A stretch of 64,000 nt of DNA from the NCBI GenBank assembly GCA_963920765.1, contig OY987244.1, positions 4,900,501 to 4,964,500 on the forward strand, written 5' to 3'. Under the pieces are notes generated by a model, which worked only from the letters and a program-made list of their open reading frames with translations, was not told where the DNA came from and searched no databases. Below, piece by piece: positions 34,395 to 46,650 of this stretch (position 1 is its first letter; the number at the start of each line of letters is the position of its first letter). The translations under genes and the position numbers were made by a program. Source of the DNA: Ulota crispa (lineage: Eukaryota; Streptophyta; Bryopsida; Orthotrichales; Orthotrichaceae).

Positions 34395-35714
34395 CGGTAG
34401 GAACACCCCTCACAGTTAGTGTTCACATCCCCCTACTTGTGTTAGTGATGTCAGTGACAACAAAAAAAATGATTGGTTATGGGTGATAAAGTGATAATTT
34501 TGGGTGACAAAGTGATGATTTTGGGTGATTGGCATGAAAATCTTGAGTGCTCCAACTCAATATTTAACCCTTTAAAGACCACACACATTTTCCCAAAATC
34601 CACTAGAAACCAAGGCAATAAAACTAGATGTGCATTTGAATCAAATATGGACCCAATTTGAATAATCCAACCGTACAAATGTAAAGGACACCTTGTTTGT
34701 TGTAATGCATCAAAATTTCAGCTAGATCTACCATTGGAGGTGAAATATTATAATGATTGAGTGAGCCGTATATGGAAAATCTCTAGTTTTTCATGCTTGT
34801 GTGGTTTTGAATGTTAACGCTTCATGCAAGCTTTGATTGAGAAGAGCCTTACATTTCTAGAAAGCAAGGTTTCCCACCTTTCCAACAAGACTAGTTTCAC
34901 ACAAAATAGACAAAAATAGCAATCACAAGGTGTAGCTAAGTGGACAAAAAGGGTCAAAAATCCCATTTTCTTTACTACCTTAAAACGGTTCTACAAGAAA
35001 TTTGATAATTGTCATGGAAAATTTGATCAGTGAAAGCAATCAAGAATTGGCCTTCAATGTAGAATGAATTTTGTTCTAAATAAAATGATAGTATCATTTC
35101 AATGGATTCTCAGATACTACAATTGTACTACTACTGTAGAGAGAAACAATACAAGCGTATTCCTTAAGCAAGTTGAAATTTTTTAAGATTGCATAATTGA
35201 ATGTGGCATTCTTCTTGAATGTTTGATGTATTGTGTTGTTGCTTTGATCCATCTTTGACCAAATATGGATACGTATTTTGAGGCCATGATGTATAAACAC
35301 CATTAATCATCAACTCACATATCCAATTCCATTGTCGTCTTTTGGGTTGGATGCAAAATTCTTGTGATCACAAACATTCTTCAAGGTCATTTTCCAAATT
35401 ATTGGACAATTTCACTGTAAAGGCCAAAAACTACTCTCTCGATCCAAAATATGATTCGGTGGTCTCTAAAGGGTTAAGAACTCAGGTTAGTATTATGAGC
35501 ATATGAGCACACTAAAGACATCTCCTACACACAACTATACATTTTTAATAATTTAGGACTTTGAAAATTCTTTGTGTACAAATACTTGTAAATAGAACTT
35601 TCAAATTGATCCCATTATTTTTAATTTCCTCTTCCAAACTTAACACTATTTTTTTCAAAGTTCATCAACTAGTTTTCCTACTCCAAAACCCTCAAACTTA
35701 TGGGTGCTCCTACT
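34395..35714 (+). mobile_element. AGGTAG-TIR element, copy d, interrupted
   Basis: Left end CGGTAGGAACACCC after TA; right end TGGGTGCTCCTACT, diverged. Without the 906 bp insert plus TTAA it is about 410 bp and collinear with 41869-42298. Confidence 0.75.
34568..35473. mobile_element. TTAA element nested in AGGTAG copy d
   Basis: 906 bp, TTAA at 34564-34567 and 35474-35477. Ends CCCTTTAAAGACCAC and, complemented, CCCTTTAGAGACCAC (14 of 15). The host reads ATATTTAAGAACTC across the site in the uninterrupted copy near 42020. A different subfamily from the ~930 bp group; no ORF of note. Confidence 0.85.
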
Positions 35715-36820
35715 CGCATTCTGTTTTCTCGATCCAGGAGGAAAGTCCTGAAACAAGGGCTTATGCAATCCAGCAAAGCTACAGACGTGGATGAAAAAGC
35801 AGCCACGTCCTCCACAGTGATCGTCGAGGACCCATGCTCCCGCATTTCTTGGCTCCCGGGCAGCAGTGAAGAAAATCTTGTATCATTCGAAGCCGTCCAA
35901 TGCCGTCACCAGCTTCGTTTTTTTCTTTTTTCATCATGGGGCCAAAGAAAGCACCACTTGAAAAAAGCAGGCGAAAAAATATAAGGAAAAAATAAATAAA
36001 ATAAAATAAAAATAGCCAGACAACAATTTAGGGTTTTAAGGGCACGGCCAGAAAGTTTTAGCCTTGGCCATAGTCATCGCAACCTTTAAAGATCATGCAG
36101 CATCTCTTGTTTTACTTCAAGCGCCAAATTGCTACAAGTTATATGATAACCTCGCCTACACGAATGAAATTTTATATTTTTAGATATTCTAACATGTGCA
36201 AATATGAAACTGCATTGTCCATTTTCTTACAAAAATCTACCAAGTGCTAAATGACACCATTCTTTTTAGCAATTTTGCCCTTTTTGCTTGAATATAATTA
36301 TCTCTAGTGCTTGGAGAACTCAACAATTTTGAGCAATATAGCCACTTTAGCACAAAAAAAATTCCCGAAGTGCCAAAAATTATCACTAATTTTTAACACA
36401 CTATGCTAGATTCACCATATCTACAATCCTCTATTACCACAACAATTCAGTGACTGATTTGGATATGAAATACTCGCCACGTGGGCAATGGTGCAAAATA
36501 TGACGTAGCCAATCTGGGTTTCTGCCAAAACCCAAAAAAAAAAGGGCGCTCAGCAGTGACGTTTGGGCAGTGAAGCACGGCTGACGTTGCGGATGCTCGG
36601 TTGACATGGCAAGAATCTCGCAGGCTCGTACGTTTCGTCCAGTTGTCCCGAATGCGGTGATTGGCGTAGAGAATCGAGGACAATCACCATAATTATAGGA
36701 TTTTTGGATGTCATCACTAATTAACGGTAAGTGGAACATTCGTTTCTGTATCAAAAGCATTTTCTAGCTGCGCATCAGAGGCTCAGAGCCAATCCGGAGC
36801 TGATATATTTTGGAATCTAA
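35715..36820. other. Unique GC-richer segments, no recognised gene
   Basis: 35715-35980 and 36440-36780 are richer in G+C than surrounding repeats, separated by AT-rich DNA. ORFs of 94 and 108 codons are open but match nothing I know. Could be relics of a gene or spacer. Confidence 0.4.
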
Positions 36821-37543
36821 GAGCATCTCCGCCAGGGGCTTCCCTATTTGTATCCGGATGGAATTCATCCGGATACACAAGAATCCCAACCCATCAAGAG
36901 TCTCTATTTCCAAATTAGTGTTTATTTTCTGTTTATTTTTTGCTAGTAGAGCAACACATAGCCCACCATGCAAGCAGGTAAGGAATATTTGGATAGAATT
37001 GGATAGAATCAACAATGTGTATGCCTTCATCCATAATATCTACTAATATTAGTAGCTTTCATCCCAAAAGCTGGTAAATTTGGTGCAAACTTCGAGAGGG
37101 ATTTGGTGATTTCATCCATTTCTTCAAGGAATTTTTCAAGTGTTATGATTGCCAATTGGGTTTTGAGGTAAGTCTTAGGCAAATTTTTGCCAAGAAATTT
37201 TCTGCTACCCCTAATATATAGAGAATCTAGATGAGAGGGAGCCCCAATTCCTTATACAAGGGGCCATATAGGAACTCAAATATGGTAAAATGTATCCTCA
37301 ATTTTCCCTCAAAAGTGCAATTTCAGTTACCCTCACTCCTACTTCCTCGCTTGGCCCACCTCTCTCCCCTCTTTCACTTCTAATTCTTCATTTGGCCTAC
37401 CTCTTCCAACTCATTTTAGTAAATATGAAGAAAAAATCTCCTTTACAAAGAACAACTAGTGGCTTGCCTTTCCCTAACCCCATCTCTACTCTCCCTTCAT
37501 CCAAATGGGAATAGGGATAGGGAAGCTCCTGGTGGAAATGTTC
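36821..37543. mobile_element. Miniature element with GAGCATCTCC ends
   Basis: 723 bp. Left GAGCATCTCCGCCAGGGGCT; right end complemented GAACATTTCCACCAGGAGCT. TAA precedes and TTA follows. GAGCATCTCC-type ends with 3-bp TWA targets are common in plant PIF/Harbinger-like elements; assignment is by inference. Confidence 0.65.
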
Positions 37544-37546
37544 TTA

Positions 37547-40500
37547 GGCATGCTTTACAGTAGAGGTGAGAAAGTCATGAAAAATATCTTTGGATGCTAT
37601 GGCTTGTTCTTGAAAGGTCGGCTTTTGGAAGTAACATATTTTGGTTGTAATGTAAAGTGAGAAGGGCCACAATTTTTTCTTTTTCTTTAACATATTTTCA
37701 TTGATTTATAGGCTATAAATGTTTTGGCTGAACAATCTCCATGAATTTTAGTTGAACCTACATTTTTTGAAGAATCACACATAAATTTTAGGGACCCAAG
37801 AACTGTGCACTTTCATTACCATGAAGGATAAAAGTGTTGTTCACCTCATTTTTTTTTTGGTCCTTTGGAAGGAAATTTCTAATATAAAATGACATTGATT
37901 GGTCTTCTAGATTAATATAGTTTTTCATGGATGAAATTTTGCTCTTCAGGGCTTCTTGCCTCTGGTGTGATGAGGGCCTTAGTGAAAATTTGCCCCTACT
38001 TTTTAATTAATCAATTTAATATCCATTTGCACACCTAAACTAAATCTGAGACTGTGAATCCAATTTTCCAATTTTGATCTTCTATTGGTATATTCCTAAT
38101 TCTTATGTTCTCTTTCAGGTGATGTTTTTAGGTGACAAATGCAACTTCTAGAATGACTTAAATACATGGCCATTTTTAGGGCTTAGGACACGAATGTCAA
38201 AGAAAATAAAAAAGTGCAAACTTTTGCAAGATTTTTAATGTGTATTTTAATGTTTTTTTTGGTACAAACAAAAGAAGATTCATTGCAATAGTGAGCGTCA
38301 TAACTAAAACATATGCAGGAGGATGGAACCCTACATGGAATATTGTGTTTAGGTCGTCCCTCACTAATTTCTATACATTTTGCATTAGATAAATATTAAT
38401 TGTTGCTACAATGATTTTCATCAAATATTATTGCAACATTTTATTTATTCATTTTATTTTTTCATGACATTCATTTCTCTCCTACAATGTTCTTTGCTCA
38501 AACTTTAGCCCAATTTTTATTATTGAAAAGCGTGACAAATTCTAACCAATGTCATTGAGAAAGATTGCCTTGTGCAATATGGAAATATTTTTCCTCATGT
38601 ATATATCCAAAAAAATGTTTGTTAATTGATTAGTCCAATTGATTTTTGTGACAAACATAGAAGTAGGAATAGTCATTTGAACAAACAAATAAGATTGTTA
38701 CCTCATTGTTACTAAGGAAGTGTATATGCATTATGTGTAGTTTAAAACTATAGCGTCATGCTGTGCATGCAATTTGATAACATGCAACATCTAAATATAT
38801 ATTTTCATTTAAGCCACACAATTCAAAGTTTTTTTTTGAAATTGAATCAAAAATTCAAACAACAGTCACTTTAAAATTTTAGTTAAAAAATGGTAGCACT
38901 TGTACAAATTTTTGACAAACATGTACAATGGTCTAACAATGTAATACAATGCATTTGATGTTTAGTTTGTTTGGAATGCAACAACAAAACAGTTTTATTT
39001 AAAAAAATTAAAAAAGTGAGCAAAGTTTTATAATACATTACATTTGAAAAATTTTGACCTAAAAATAGACAATATGTCACTTTAGCTTAAAATTAGGACA
39101 ATTTCTCAACTTCCTCCTCTTTATAAGACCAAATTTAATGTCAAATTTTTTTGAGTTTCATAATAAATTGCATAAGTAGGAGAGCATAGTTTCTACTCAA
39201 ATGAACAAAAAAACAAAATGTTATGCTCTCCATAACTCACAAAAATCTAACTCATGGAATTTGAAAATTTGAAACTTTTTAAGCCTCCCAACCTCTCCAT
39301 ACATTTAAAACACTCAAGTTCAAGAAAAAGTAAGCAAAACAAAAGAAAAAAAAGAGAAGAGTTCCATAAACTTATCTTGAAAACTGTGAACTTCCAATGC
39401 TCCTAGAGTGAGTTCCTAAATTTTGAAGAGTAAATCTCCTCATTTATATTAATAACTAATCACATGCAAAAATTGAAAAAGGAGATGGAAGGTGAATTCC
39501 ATGGAAGCAATGTAGATGGTTCTTTCATGAAATTCATTGAAGGCCCCTTCATTGGTTGCTTAAAGTGGGGAATGCGTCATTTGAGAAAACGTGTTTTTCT
39601 GATGCATCTTTAGATGTCCAACTGACTTGTTTTAGGACTAAATTGGTAGACACACGTCGAGGAAAACGATAGGTTGACGCTCATTGAAGCGCATCCATCG
39701 ATCCAGTGAGAACACGCTTGCAATGCTTCCCACAAATTCAATCAAGTTTAACATGAGCAAGTGTCCAATGAGTGTATCAGTCAAGTGTTCTTCCAAAAGG
39801 ATTGCTGCTTCAAAATAAATTTTAATCAACTTTGATTGATAGGCACGCAAATGTTGCATCTAAGCCACTTTCATTTGCGTTTTTATGCTTTGTGTTGATT
39901 TAGATATGAATTCATATATCAATATGAATGTCTTGTTAGGTTGATAGGATCACATCCCTGGACATGTTGGAGGCAATTTAATAATGAAGATTTGTGAAAT
40001 GGGAGGGTAGGATTTAGGGGTAAATATCATTCCTTGCAATACAAAAACATGACCACCATTCTCCATGGAAGATAACTTTTAACTCAACTTATGTGTTGTT
40101 ATCTTTAACTACCTCATGGAAGGCTCTCCAAATTGCTAAACATGTGTGGAGTGTTGCCACTTCACGCAAATCCTAAAATTCCTAGGTTAGGAATGGAGGT
40201 GCTCTCACATTGTCTTTGCTTTGAAAGAATCATTTTTGATACATGAAAAAATTCAAAATGAGTCCTTGTGTTGAAAGGCACTTTTAGAGCGTGGATAATT
40301 ATATTCCTTAGGATTGATTTTACACTAAGAGTCAAAGCCATGATTGGGGCCACGTGAGCCAAAATTTGGGCCATAATTTACATGTCTCATGAGTAGTTTC
40401 AAACACTTATCTATACTACTAAGTAGGAGGATTTCTCTAAGTGCTGCATATTCTAAAATCTTCTAGAATTTTTTGTTGTGAGTTGAAGCAACAAAGGATG

Positions 40501-40875
40501 CCCAAGATATAAAACACCAAGTGCCCTACAACCATGTCCATTTCCAAGATTTTGTAAAACTTTTTGGTGAACATTGAAACAATAAAGGATGCCTTAAATA
40601 TTAAACACCAAACGCCCTCCATCCATGTGCTAGAAATCAATAAGATGCCAAGCGCCTCCTAGTAAAACATAAAAAAGTAGAATTGTGAAGAAAGCAATTG
40701 GTATTGTTGGTTTTCAAAAAAGGACCAAAATGATGGTGCATGTGAATTATACTCTACACCAATTGTGAAATATTGATTTTTTGTATTTGTATAGTACATC
40801 AAAATTAGATTCTAAACCAATTGGTTTTTGAGATATCAAATTTTTGTAAAGTTGAATGTTACATTACTCATACAT
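37547..40875. other. 3.3 kb AT-rich intergenic DNA
   Basis: No gene recognised. 38338-38445 is a decayed end of the AGGTTGCC element. 40489-40630 contains two tandem copies (period about 91 bp) of a unit with CAA.AAAGGATGCC and AAACACCAA. Confidence 0.5.
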
Positions 40876-41616
40876 GGGTAGTTGCAAGAAAGACCAGCCG
40901 GTTTTGTTGCAAAGAGCCATAGTACAGGCAGTACTAGGGAGTACTATGAGCTTTTGAAATATATATTTTTAAATAAAATAAAATATGAGCAATTTTTAAA
41001 GTACTTAAAGTAGCACACTTGTGAAAATTCAGACCTAGAAATAAATTATTCTAAAAGTTATGCACAAAAATAGAGGGACAGAAATTACCAATAAAAAGAC
41101 AATTTCCTTCTTGCTTTTTAGAAAATAGTAAAAAAATTCAAAAAAATAAAGTAAAAATAAACCATTTTTGCTCTATTTGAGACGCTTGAACTGATGTAAT
41201 CACTTTTTTGAGAAAAGTTTGTTCTCTTTCTCCAATGCTTGACCAAAGGATGCCCACTTTGAGAGCATGTGGGAGGCAGAGAATTCACAATTTCCTAAAA
41301 ACCTTCTACACATCCATGTAATGCTCTATGATGAACAACTTCCCTGATTTGTGGCATGAGATTTGCTTTTTTGGACCCAAAATAGTACTAAAAACTCCCA
41401 AAATGGCCAAGGTAGACACCTATTTGGGGGTTATTTAAAAATAGTAAAATAATTTTTAAAAAATTGCAAACATAATTAAAGGTCAATAACTATGATGTTT
41501 ACGTGCCTCTGAAATTTCAGCTCAAAAGAACTTGCTGAGCAAAATTTACTAGCCAAAAAGCACTCGCAAGAGGTGAAGGGGACATCAAATAGTACTAGTG
41601 TTTCTTGCAATCACCC
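40876..41616 (+). mobile_element. GGGTAGTTGCAAGAAA element, copy 1
   Basis: 741 bp. Ends GGGTAGTTGCAAGAAA and, complemented, GGGTGATTGCAAGAAA. Flanked by ACAT duplication (40872-40875, 41617-41620). Collinear along its length with 46651-47389. No transposase-like ORF. Confidence 0.85.
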
Positions 41617-41868
41617 ACATGTCCTACTCACGCAAAGCGTGTGCTTGTATACTAGAATATAAGAAGAGTATAACTAGGCTCTTTTTCTCTTATATGGCAT
41701 TTTGACCAAAATGATTTGGCTTTTACTCCAAGTGTTGAAATTTTAAAGAGAAAAGGAATGAAAAAAAGAAACCAAGTACTATCATTGGGAGTTCAATTTT
41801 GTTCTCTAGTGTTGGTAATTCAGAAGTCATTTATGTTTTCATCAATTTATTTCTCTTCTTTGTGAATA

Positions 41869-42298
41869 AGGTAGCAACACCCCTAACCATGACTGTCCCC
41901 ATGGCCGTTACCTACCTCTAGAGATTGTTTGCAAATTGTGTTAGCAACTCATAAATACAAAAAAAACTGGTTATGGGTGACAAGGTGATGGTTGTGGGTG
42001 ACAAAGTGATGATTTTGAGTGCTCCATCTCACTATTTAAGAACTCCTTAAATTAGTATTATGAGTGAATGAGCACACCAAAGACTTCACTAACCTTCTTC
42101 TTTAACATCTCCTAAACACAACTACATATTTTCAATGATTTTGGACATTGTGAACAACTGTTTGCAATTAAAACTTTCAATGTGATACCAATATTTTTAA
42201 TTTCCTCTTCCTAACTTAACACTATTTTTTTTCAAAGTTCATGAATTGATTTTCCTACCCCAAAACTCTTAAACTCACGCTTATGGGTGCTCCTACCT
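41869..42298 (+). mobile_element. AGGTAG-TIR miniature element, copy c
   Basis: 430 bp, flanked by TA (41867-41868, 42299-42300). Same subfamily as 1005-1400, 24097-24498 and 34395-35714. Confidence 0.8.
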
Positions 42299-43591
42299 TA
42301 GTCCCTCTCACAAATCCCATTTTTTTGAGTTGAAGGTTTGTCATATCTTGCCTTTTGAACATTAACATATTTTACAAAACTCCAATCTTGACTCCTAGAA
42401 CAAAGAGCTTTTTTATAGGGGAAGAGGTTGCTTTTTGTGAATTCACTCAATGAGAGGCAAAGATTGGCACCTTGTCCTTGTATACCAAAACCATGCTTAT
42501 TGCATTGTAAATAGATACATTGGCTTAAGAATTTAAAAAGCCAACCAATGCTTGGAGCATCGTTAACCCAAGATGGGGGATGAGACAGTAACATAATCTT
42601 TGTTAGTAAGACCAGTTATGTATGAGTAGAAGGCTAGAAGGTACTTTTACAGCTCTAATAAAATCATGTCAATGCAAAATCAAGATAACATACTATCAAA
42701 ATGACCTTCTCATACAGCAAATGTTCTTGTTTCCCAATACCCTTGAACTTCCCTTGTAATGTGTTCTCAAATGTCACAATGAACATCATATTTGTTAAAT
42801 TGGGAAAAATAGAGGTACCATTTTGTACTCCACTTTAAACCCAAAAAATTACCTTAAACTAAATTCAAAAGTATCAAATTTAGTTTAAGTCACTAAGATT
42901 TTTTCCCTTGCAAATTTTTCCTCTTAGATGAGGGCATATGTACCAAAAAAAATGTTGCTTAAACGTAGACCTGGATTCAAGGTGATCACCTTAAACCTTC
43001 AGAAATCCCAAATTTTGAACATAGTTCCCAATTTAAACGAATATGACGTTAATATCCCAGCGACTTGCAATTTCTGTGCAACAACTCACAATAGCTTGCA
43101 GCCAACCTCCTGCAATGCCGAGAATTGCAACAAGAGTGGGCCAAATCAACATGCTATCGGGAATTCAATTTTTTTGGATAAGGAAAGTGCCCTTACACAG
43201 TCTAGTCATCGTTCTTCTTTCAAATGCTTTTGTAACCAACTTTGCAATCAGTTTTGTTATTTTGACACCTACCGAAAAGACACAACTTTTGTGTCCCTCT
43301 TTATTTACTTCTTGAACAAAAAGAGCCGAAAAGGACAGAAACAAATAAAGAGGAGGACAGGTTCCTTACAACAAAGGACTGTACCACGGTCCTGTAAGCA
43401 GGAAATACAAAAAATCATGCGAATCGCATTCCGCATCTTTTTGGCACCGGCCAGACTCTTCAGACTCTCCAGAGTCCAGGCTCACCATCTCTCCAACTCA
43501 GACTGCAACTTCTGACAAAGTGATTGAAGGACATCCCTTGCCCACCCTCCCACCCACCTACAGAGTCGACCCTCACTTGGTGCGTGAAGTA
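42299..43591. other. Intergenic DNA with dispersed repeat traces
   Basis: 42555-42790 and 43070-43140 resemble 5460-5900. 42785-42860 resembles an end of the CATATTAGG elements at 44819 and 45630. A 195-codon plus-strand frame at 42928-43515 crosses these repeats and is not protein-like. 43370-43590 is a GC-richer unique piece. Confidence 0.45.
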
Positions 43592-43991
43592 AGGTAGAAC
43601 CACCCATTCCCGATCATTTTAGCTGCTGCAGGACATCGTATTGTAGAAACAATGCGGCACAAATTTTTTTTGGTGGCTTCATACAAAATATTGTGACACA
43701 AATTTTTTCAGAATTTTTCACACAAAACGGAATTGTATACAAATTTTGAAGTGCTTAAAGTGTTCTGAACCCATACACAATCATTCCACTCTCTTGATCC
43801 CGATCATAGCCAAAACACTTCTTCCTCACTACTTCCTATTTTCTTTTGGGACACATGTCATGTGACCTCATGCACCTTAATCTTGAAAAGGGAAAAAATA
43901 CGCATTCCAATTCTTGAAAATTTGCGTTAGAAATAGTACACCCTAAATTGGTTGGGTTTGAATCCATGGTTGAGAATGGGTGGTTCTACCT
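43592..43991. mobile_element. AGGTAG-TIR element, copy j, distinct interior
   Basis: 400 bp. Ends AGGTAGAACCACCCATTC and, complemented, AGGTAGAACCACCCATTC: identical over 18 bases. TA on both sides (43590-43591, 43992-43993). The interior matches no other copy here. Confidence 0.85.
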
Positions 43992-43993
43992 TA

Positions 43994-44776
43994 TGTCAAG
44001 TTAAATTTGCAATGACGAAAGAAAATCCAACCAAAAGAAACGGAGTTATCTCATGTGCAAAGCATCGCAATTTTTTTGGTTTGATAGCTTTTGCCAGATT
44101 CTAGCTGTCCACCCTTCGTTGGGTAATAAAAGGAGGGACTCACGCATATTTGTCCAAATTTGTCAAAATCTATCAGGTTTGTTGCTAGTCTAGCTTCATT
44201 TCGTTAGAAAAATATGCTCTTGTGCAAAGCCCAAGAATAAGAAAGGTGTAGAGAACTTCAAAGTTTTTGTTAATCTGCGGCTCTCACAATATGCATAGGG
44301 GCAGGTCCAATTCTTGTTTGGAGAATTTAGTTCTAAAAAATGTACACAAGGATGTACTGTAGATGACGTCAGAATTCCTCAATTACCATGATCATATACA
44401 GTACTAATGTGCCAATATAACTGATAATTCTCTCTGGTAATGCGAGAAGGCGTGGAGTGAAGCGTAGGGCTTTTTCCAAAAAGCTTGGATTGGGGTCAAC
44501 CAAAGGTTCGTTGAAGTGGTTGGACAAGCAATTGGGTCCCTTTATCTATGTAACTTCAAGCTCTTAAAATTGTCTATAGAAAGATACGCCTTGTCAAGGA
44601 CTTTCCATTTTTTTAAGAATCTCAAAACACACTTCTTTACAATATCTTCTTGCACCAACACAAAGAATTATTGAAATGTAAATGAGTAGTCCAAAAGTAG
44701 TTACATGCAACATTATTTCACATTGTTCTTGTTTCTAGATTGTTGTTTGTGAGGACATGAGAATGCAATATTTTAA
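43994..44776. other. Intergenic spacer
   Basis: No gene or bounded repeat recognised. Confidence 0.5.
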
Positions 44777-45261
44777 CCCCTAAATGTCTAATAGTGCCTT
44801 TACAATCAATGCAAACATCATATTAGGTAAATTGAGGAAAATAGAAGGACTACTTTGTACTCTCCCTTAATCTTACATCAATAAGAGAAGCCATAACTAT
44901 TGTTCAAAATATGTAAGTATTAAAGTTCTTGGAGGCAATCACTGAGACTTCACTATTGTACAAGAAAACACACTCTTATTTTTTTGTGATATGTTAATAT
45001 ACACATAATAGCAGAAATAGCGAAAGCCCTAGAATGTACTGTTTTTCCCAATTCACCTAATACTATGTTTACAATACAATGTGTTTAATCCGTAGGTGGA
45101 ATGGATGCACACCTTTACTACATTTGAAGTTAACAAAGAAGTTGAAACATAAATCAATGCAATTCTAGTGAACTATTTGAGATTTCAAATTAAAACTTCT
45201 TGTTGTAACAAATGCTAATAACGCGGCAACTTATCTACTAACCCCATGGGATGTTTAGGGG
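44777..45261. mobile_element. TTAA element carrying a nested miniature element
   Basis: Left TTAA (44773-44776) then CCCCTAAATGTC; right GATGTTTAGGGG then CTAA. 45095-45240 is the inverse of 62030-62160, so this is the same subfamily as 61993-62218 (226 bp), enlarged by an insert at 44819-45063. Confidence 0.7.
44819..45063. mobile_element. CATATTAGG miniature element, nested copy
   Basis: Ends CATATTAGGTAAATTGAGG and, complemented, AGTATTAGGTGAATTGGG. Collinear with 45630-45893 (shared CTTGGAGGCAATCACTGA block). Confidence 0.65.
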
Positions 45262-45264
45262 CTA

Positions 45265-45620
45265 AACATGCACTTCGTCTTCCTCCAAATCAAGTTTTCA
45301 GACTCCGAGGTTCGAGTTTCTGGTGGAAGGCAAATCAGCTGACAACTCACTGAGAACTCTGGTCTGGTCTGACGACACCCATGCACTTCGGGTACAAACC
45401 ATGAGTGGATTCTGTCAATGGCACAGAACAACTGAGCGGAAAAGCTGTCGTTTGGTAGCACAGGAGTGTTGGAGACTACTGAACTTGGAGACTGGGCTTG
45501 TCGAGCTTTTAAAATTTAAACGCCATATTACATTTAGGAAAAAAAAATGCAATTTTGAGTATTTTGAATTTTATGTTTTTAGGAGAATTTTGGTAATTTA
45601 GAGTGAACTCTATGATGATT
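45265..45620. other. Unique GC-richer island
   Basis: 45280-45510 is GC-richer and unique. Frames of 68 and 92 codons are open with no recognisable product. Confidence 0.4.
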
Positions 45621-45629
45621 TCTTCAAGT

Positions 45630-45893
45630 CTTGAACCATATTAGATAAATTGAGAAAAATAAAGGGATCATTTTGTACTCCACCTTAATCTTACATATAG
45701 TAGATGTAGACATAGATGTAGCTCAAAGTTATAAATATTTGAAATTCTTGGAGGCAATCACTGAACCTTCACTATTGTACAAGAAAATACACGTTTGTTT
45801 TTTTGTAATATGCTAAATTATACATAATGACAGAAATAGTGAAAGTATCAAAATGTACCGTTTTTTCCAAATTTACCTAATATGGTGTTAAGA
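45630..45893. mobile_element. CATATTAGG miniature element, second copy
   Basis: Ends CCATATTAGATAAATTGAG and, complemented, CCATATTAGGTAAATTTGG. About 265 bp; homology may extend some bases outward (TCTTGAA / TCTTAAC). Confidence 0.7.
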
Positions 45894-46650
45894 CCTTACA
45901 TCAATGATGAAATATTTTGAAAAATTATCAAGAAAATCACTTCAAATCACGAAATTATTCTAACAGATGCAAACCCTCAATATCCCCAAAAAAATAATTG
46001 GGAAAAGACTTTTTCCCAAGTTAAGAAATATTGTGTTTTTTGTTGTCATTTTTTTTGGCTTTGTGAGGTCGACAGGAAGTATAGCAGCTCAGACACGGCT
46101 GAGCATGCCTGCCTTGACAAATGGTGAGTGAGAGCAACTCATAACGACTTTATTTGCGGTGCCAAAAGTGAAGGTAATTTAGTGATGGCAACATGTTTGT
46201 TGCGTTGCTGCAGAGATTTGTGGTGCACTTTCATTCCGTTGCTTCTGTTTGAAATGGATAAGAAAGTTTGAGTACATTTGATCATAAATTCGTAATCACG
46301 GTTGCTTGCGTTGGCAAACTCTTGCTGAGATGGTGATGGGTACGTGTTGCCATGGAAAGCCTTACTCATGCATATTGGCTTTCTCTTGGAAAAGATAAGA
46401 ACAGACAAAAAGGGTTGTCTGTACAAACAAGTGTGAAGTCAATTTTATTGAATTGGCTGCGGTCATGCATCAAAAGTAGTGACACAATCTTCACAATGGT
46501 TTGATGTTAGTTCACAATCTAGGAAACATATAGATTTGATGATTAGGTTGCACAGCCTAAATTACGTCAAAGAAATGGCATATTGTCATTTTATCAAAAT
46601 TGGTGTTCTCTTCTCGCGATTCAATATGTATAGAGTAGACATTTATTACT
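45894..46650. other. Intergenic spacer
   Basis: No recognised gene. 46050-46440 is GC-richer and unique; a 95-codon minus-strand frame there matches nothing I know. Confidence 0.45.

Noticed and set aside
42928-43515. 195-codon plus-strand frame
   Set aside because: Crosses several repeat traces, low-complexity composition, no domain.
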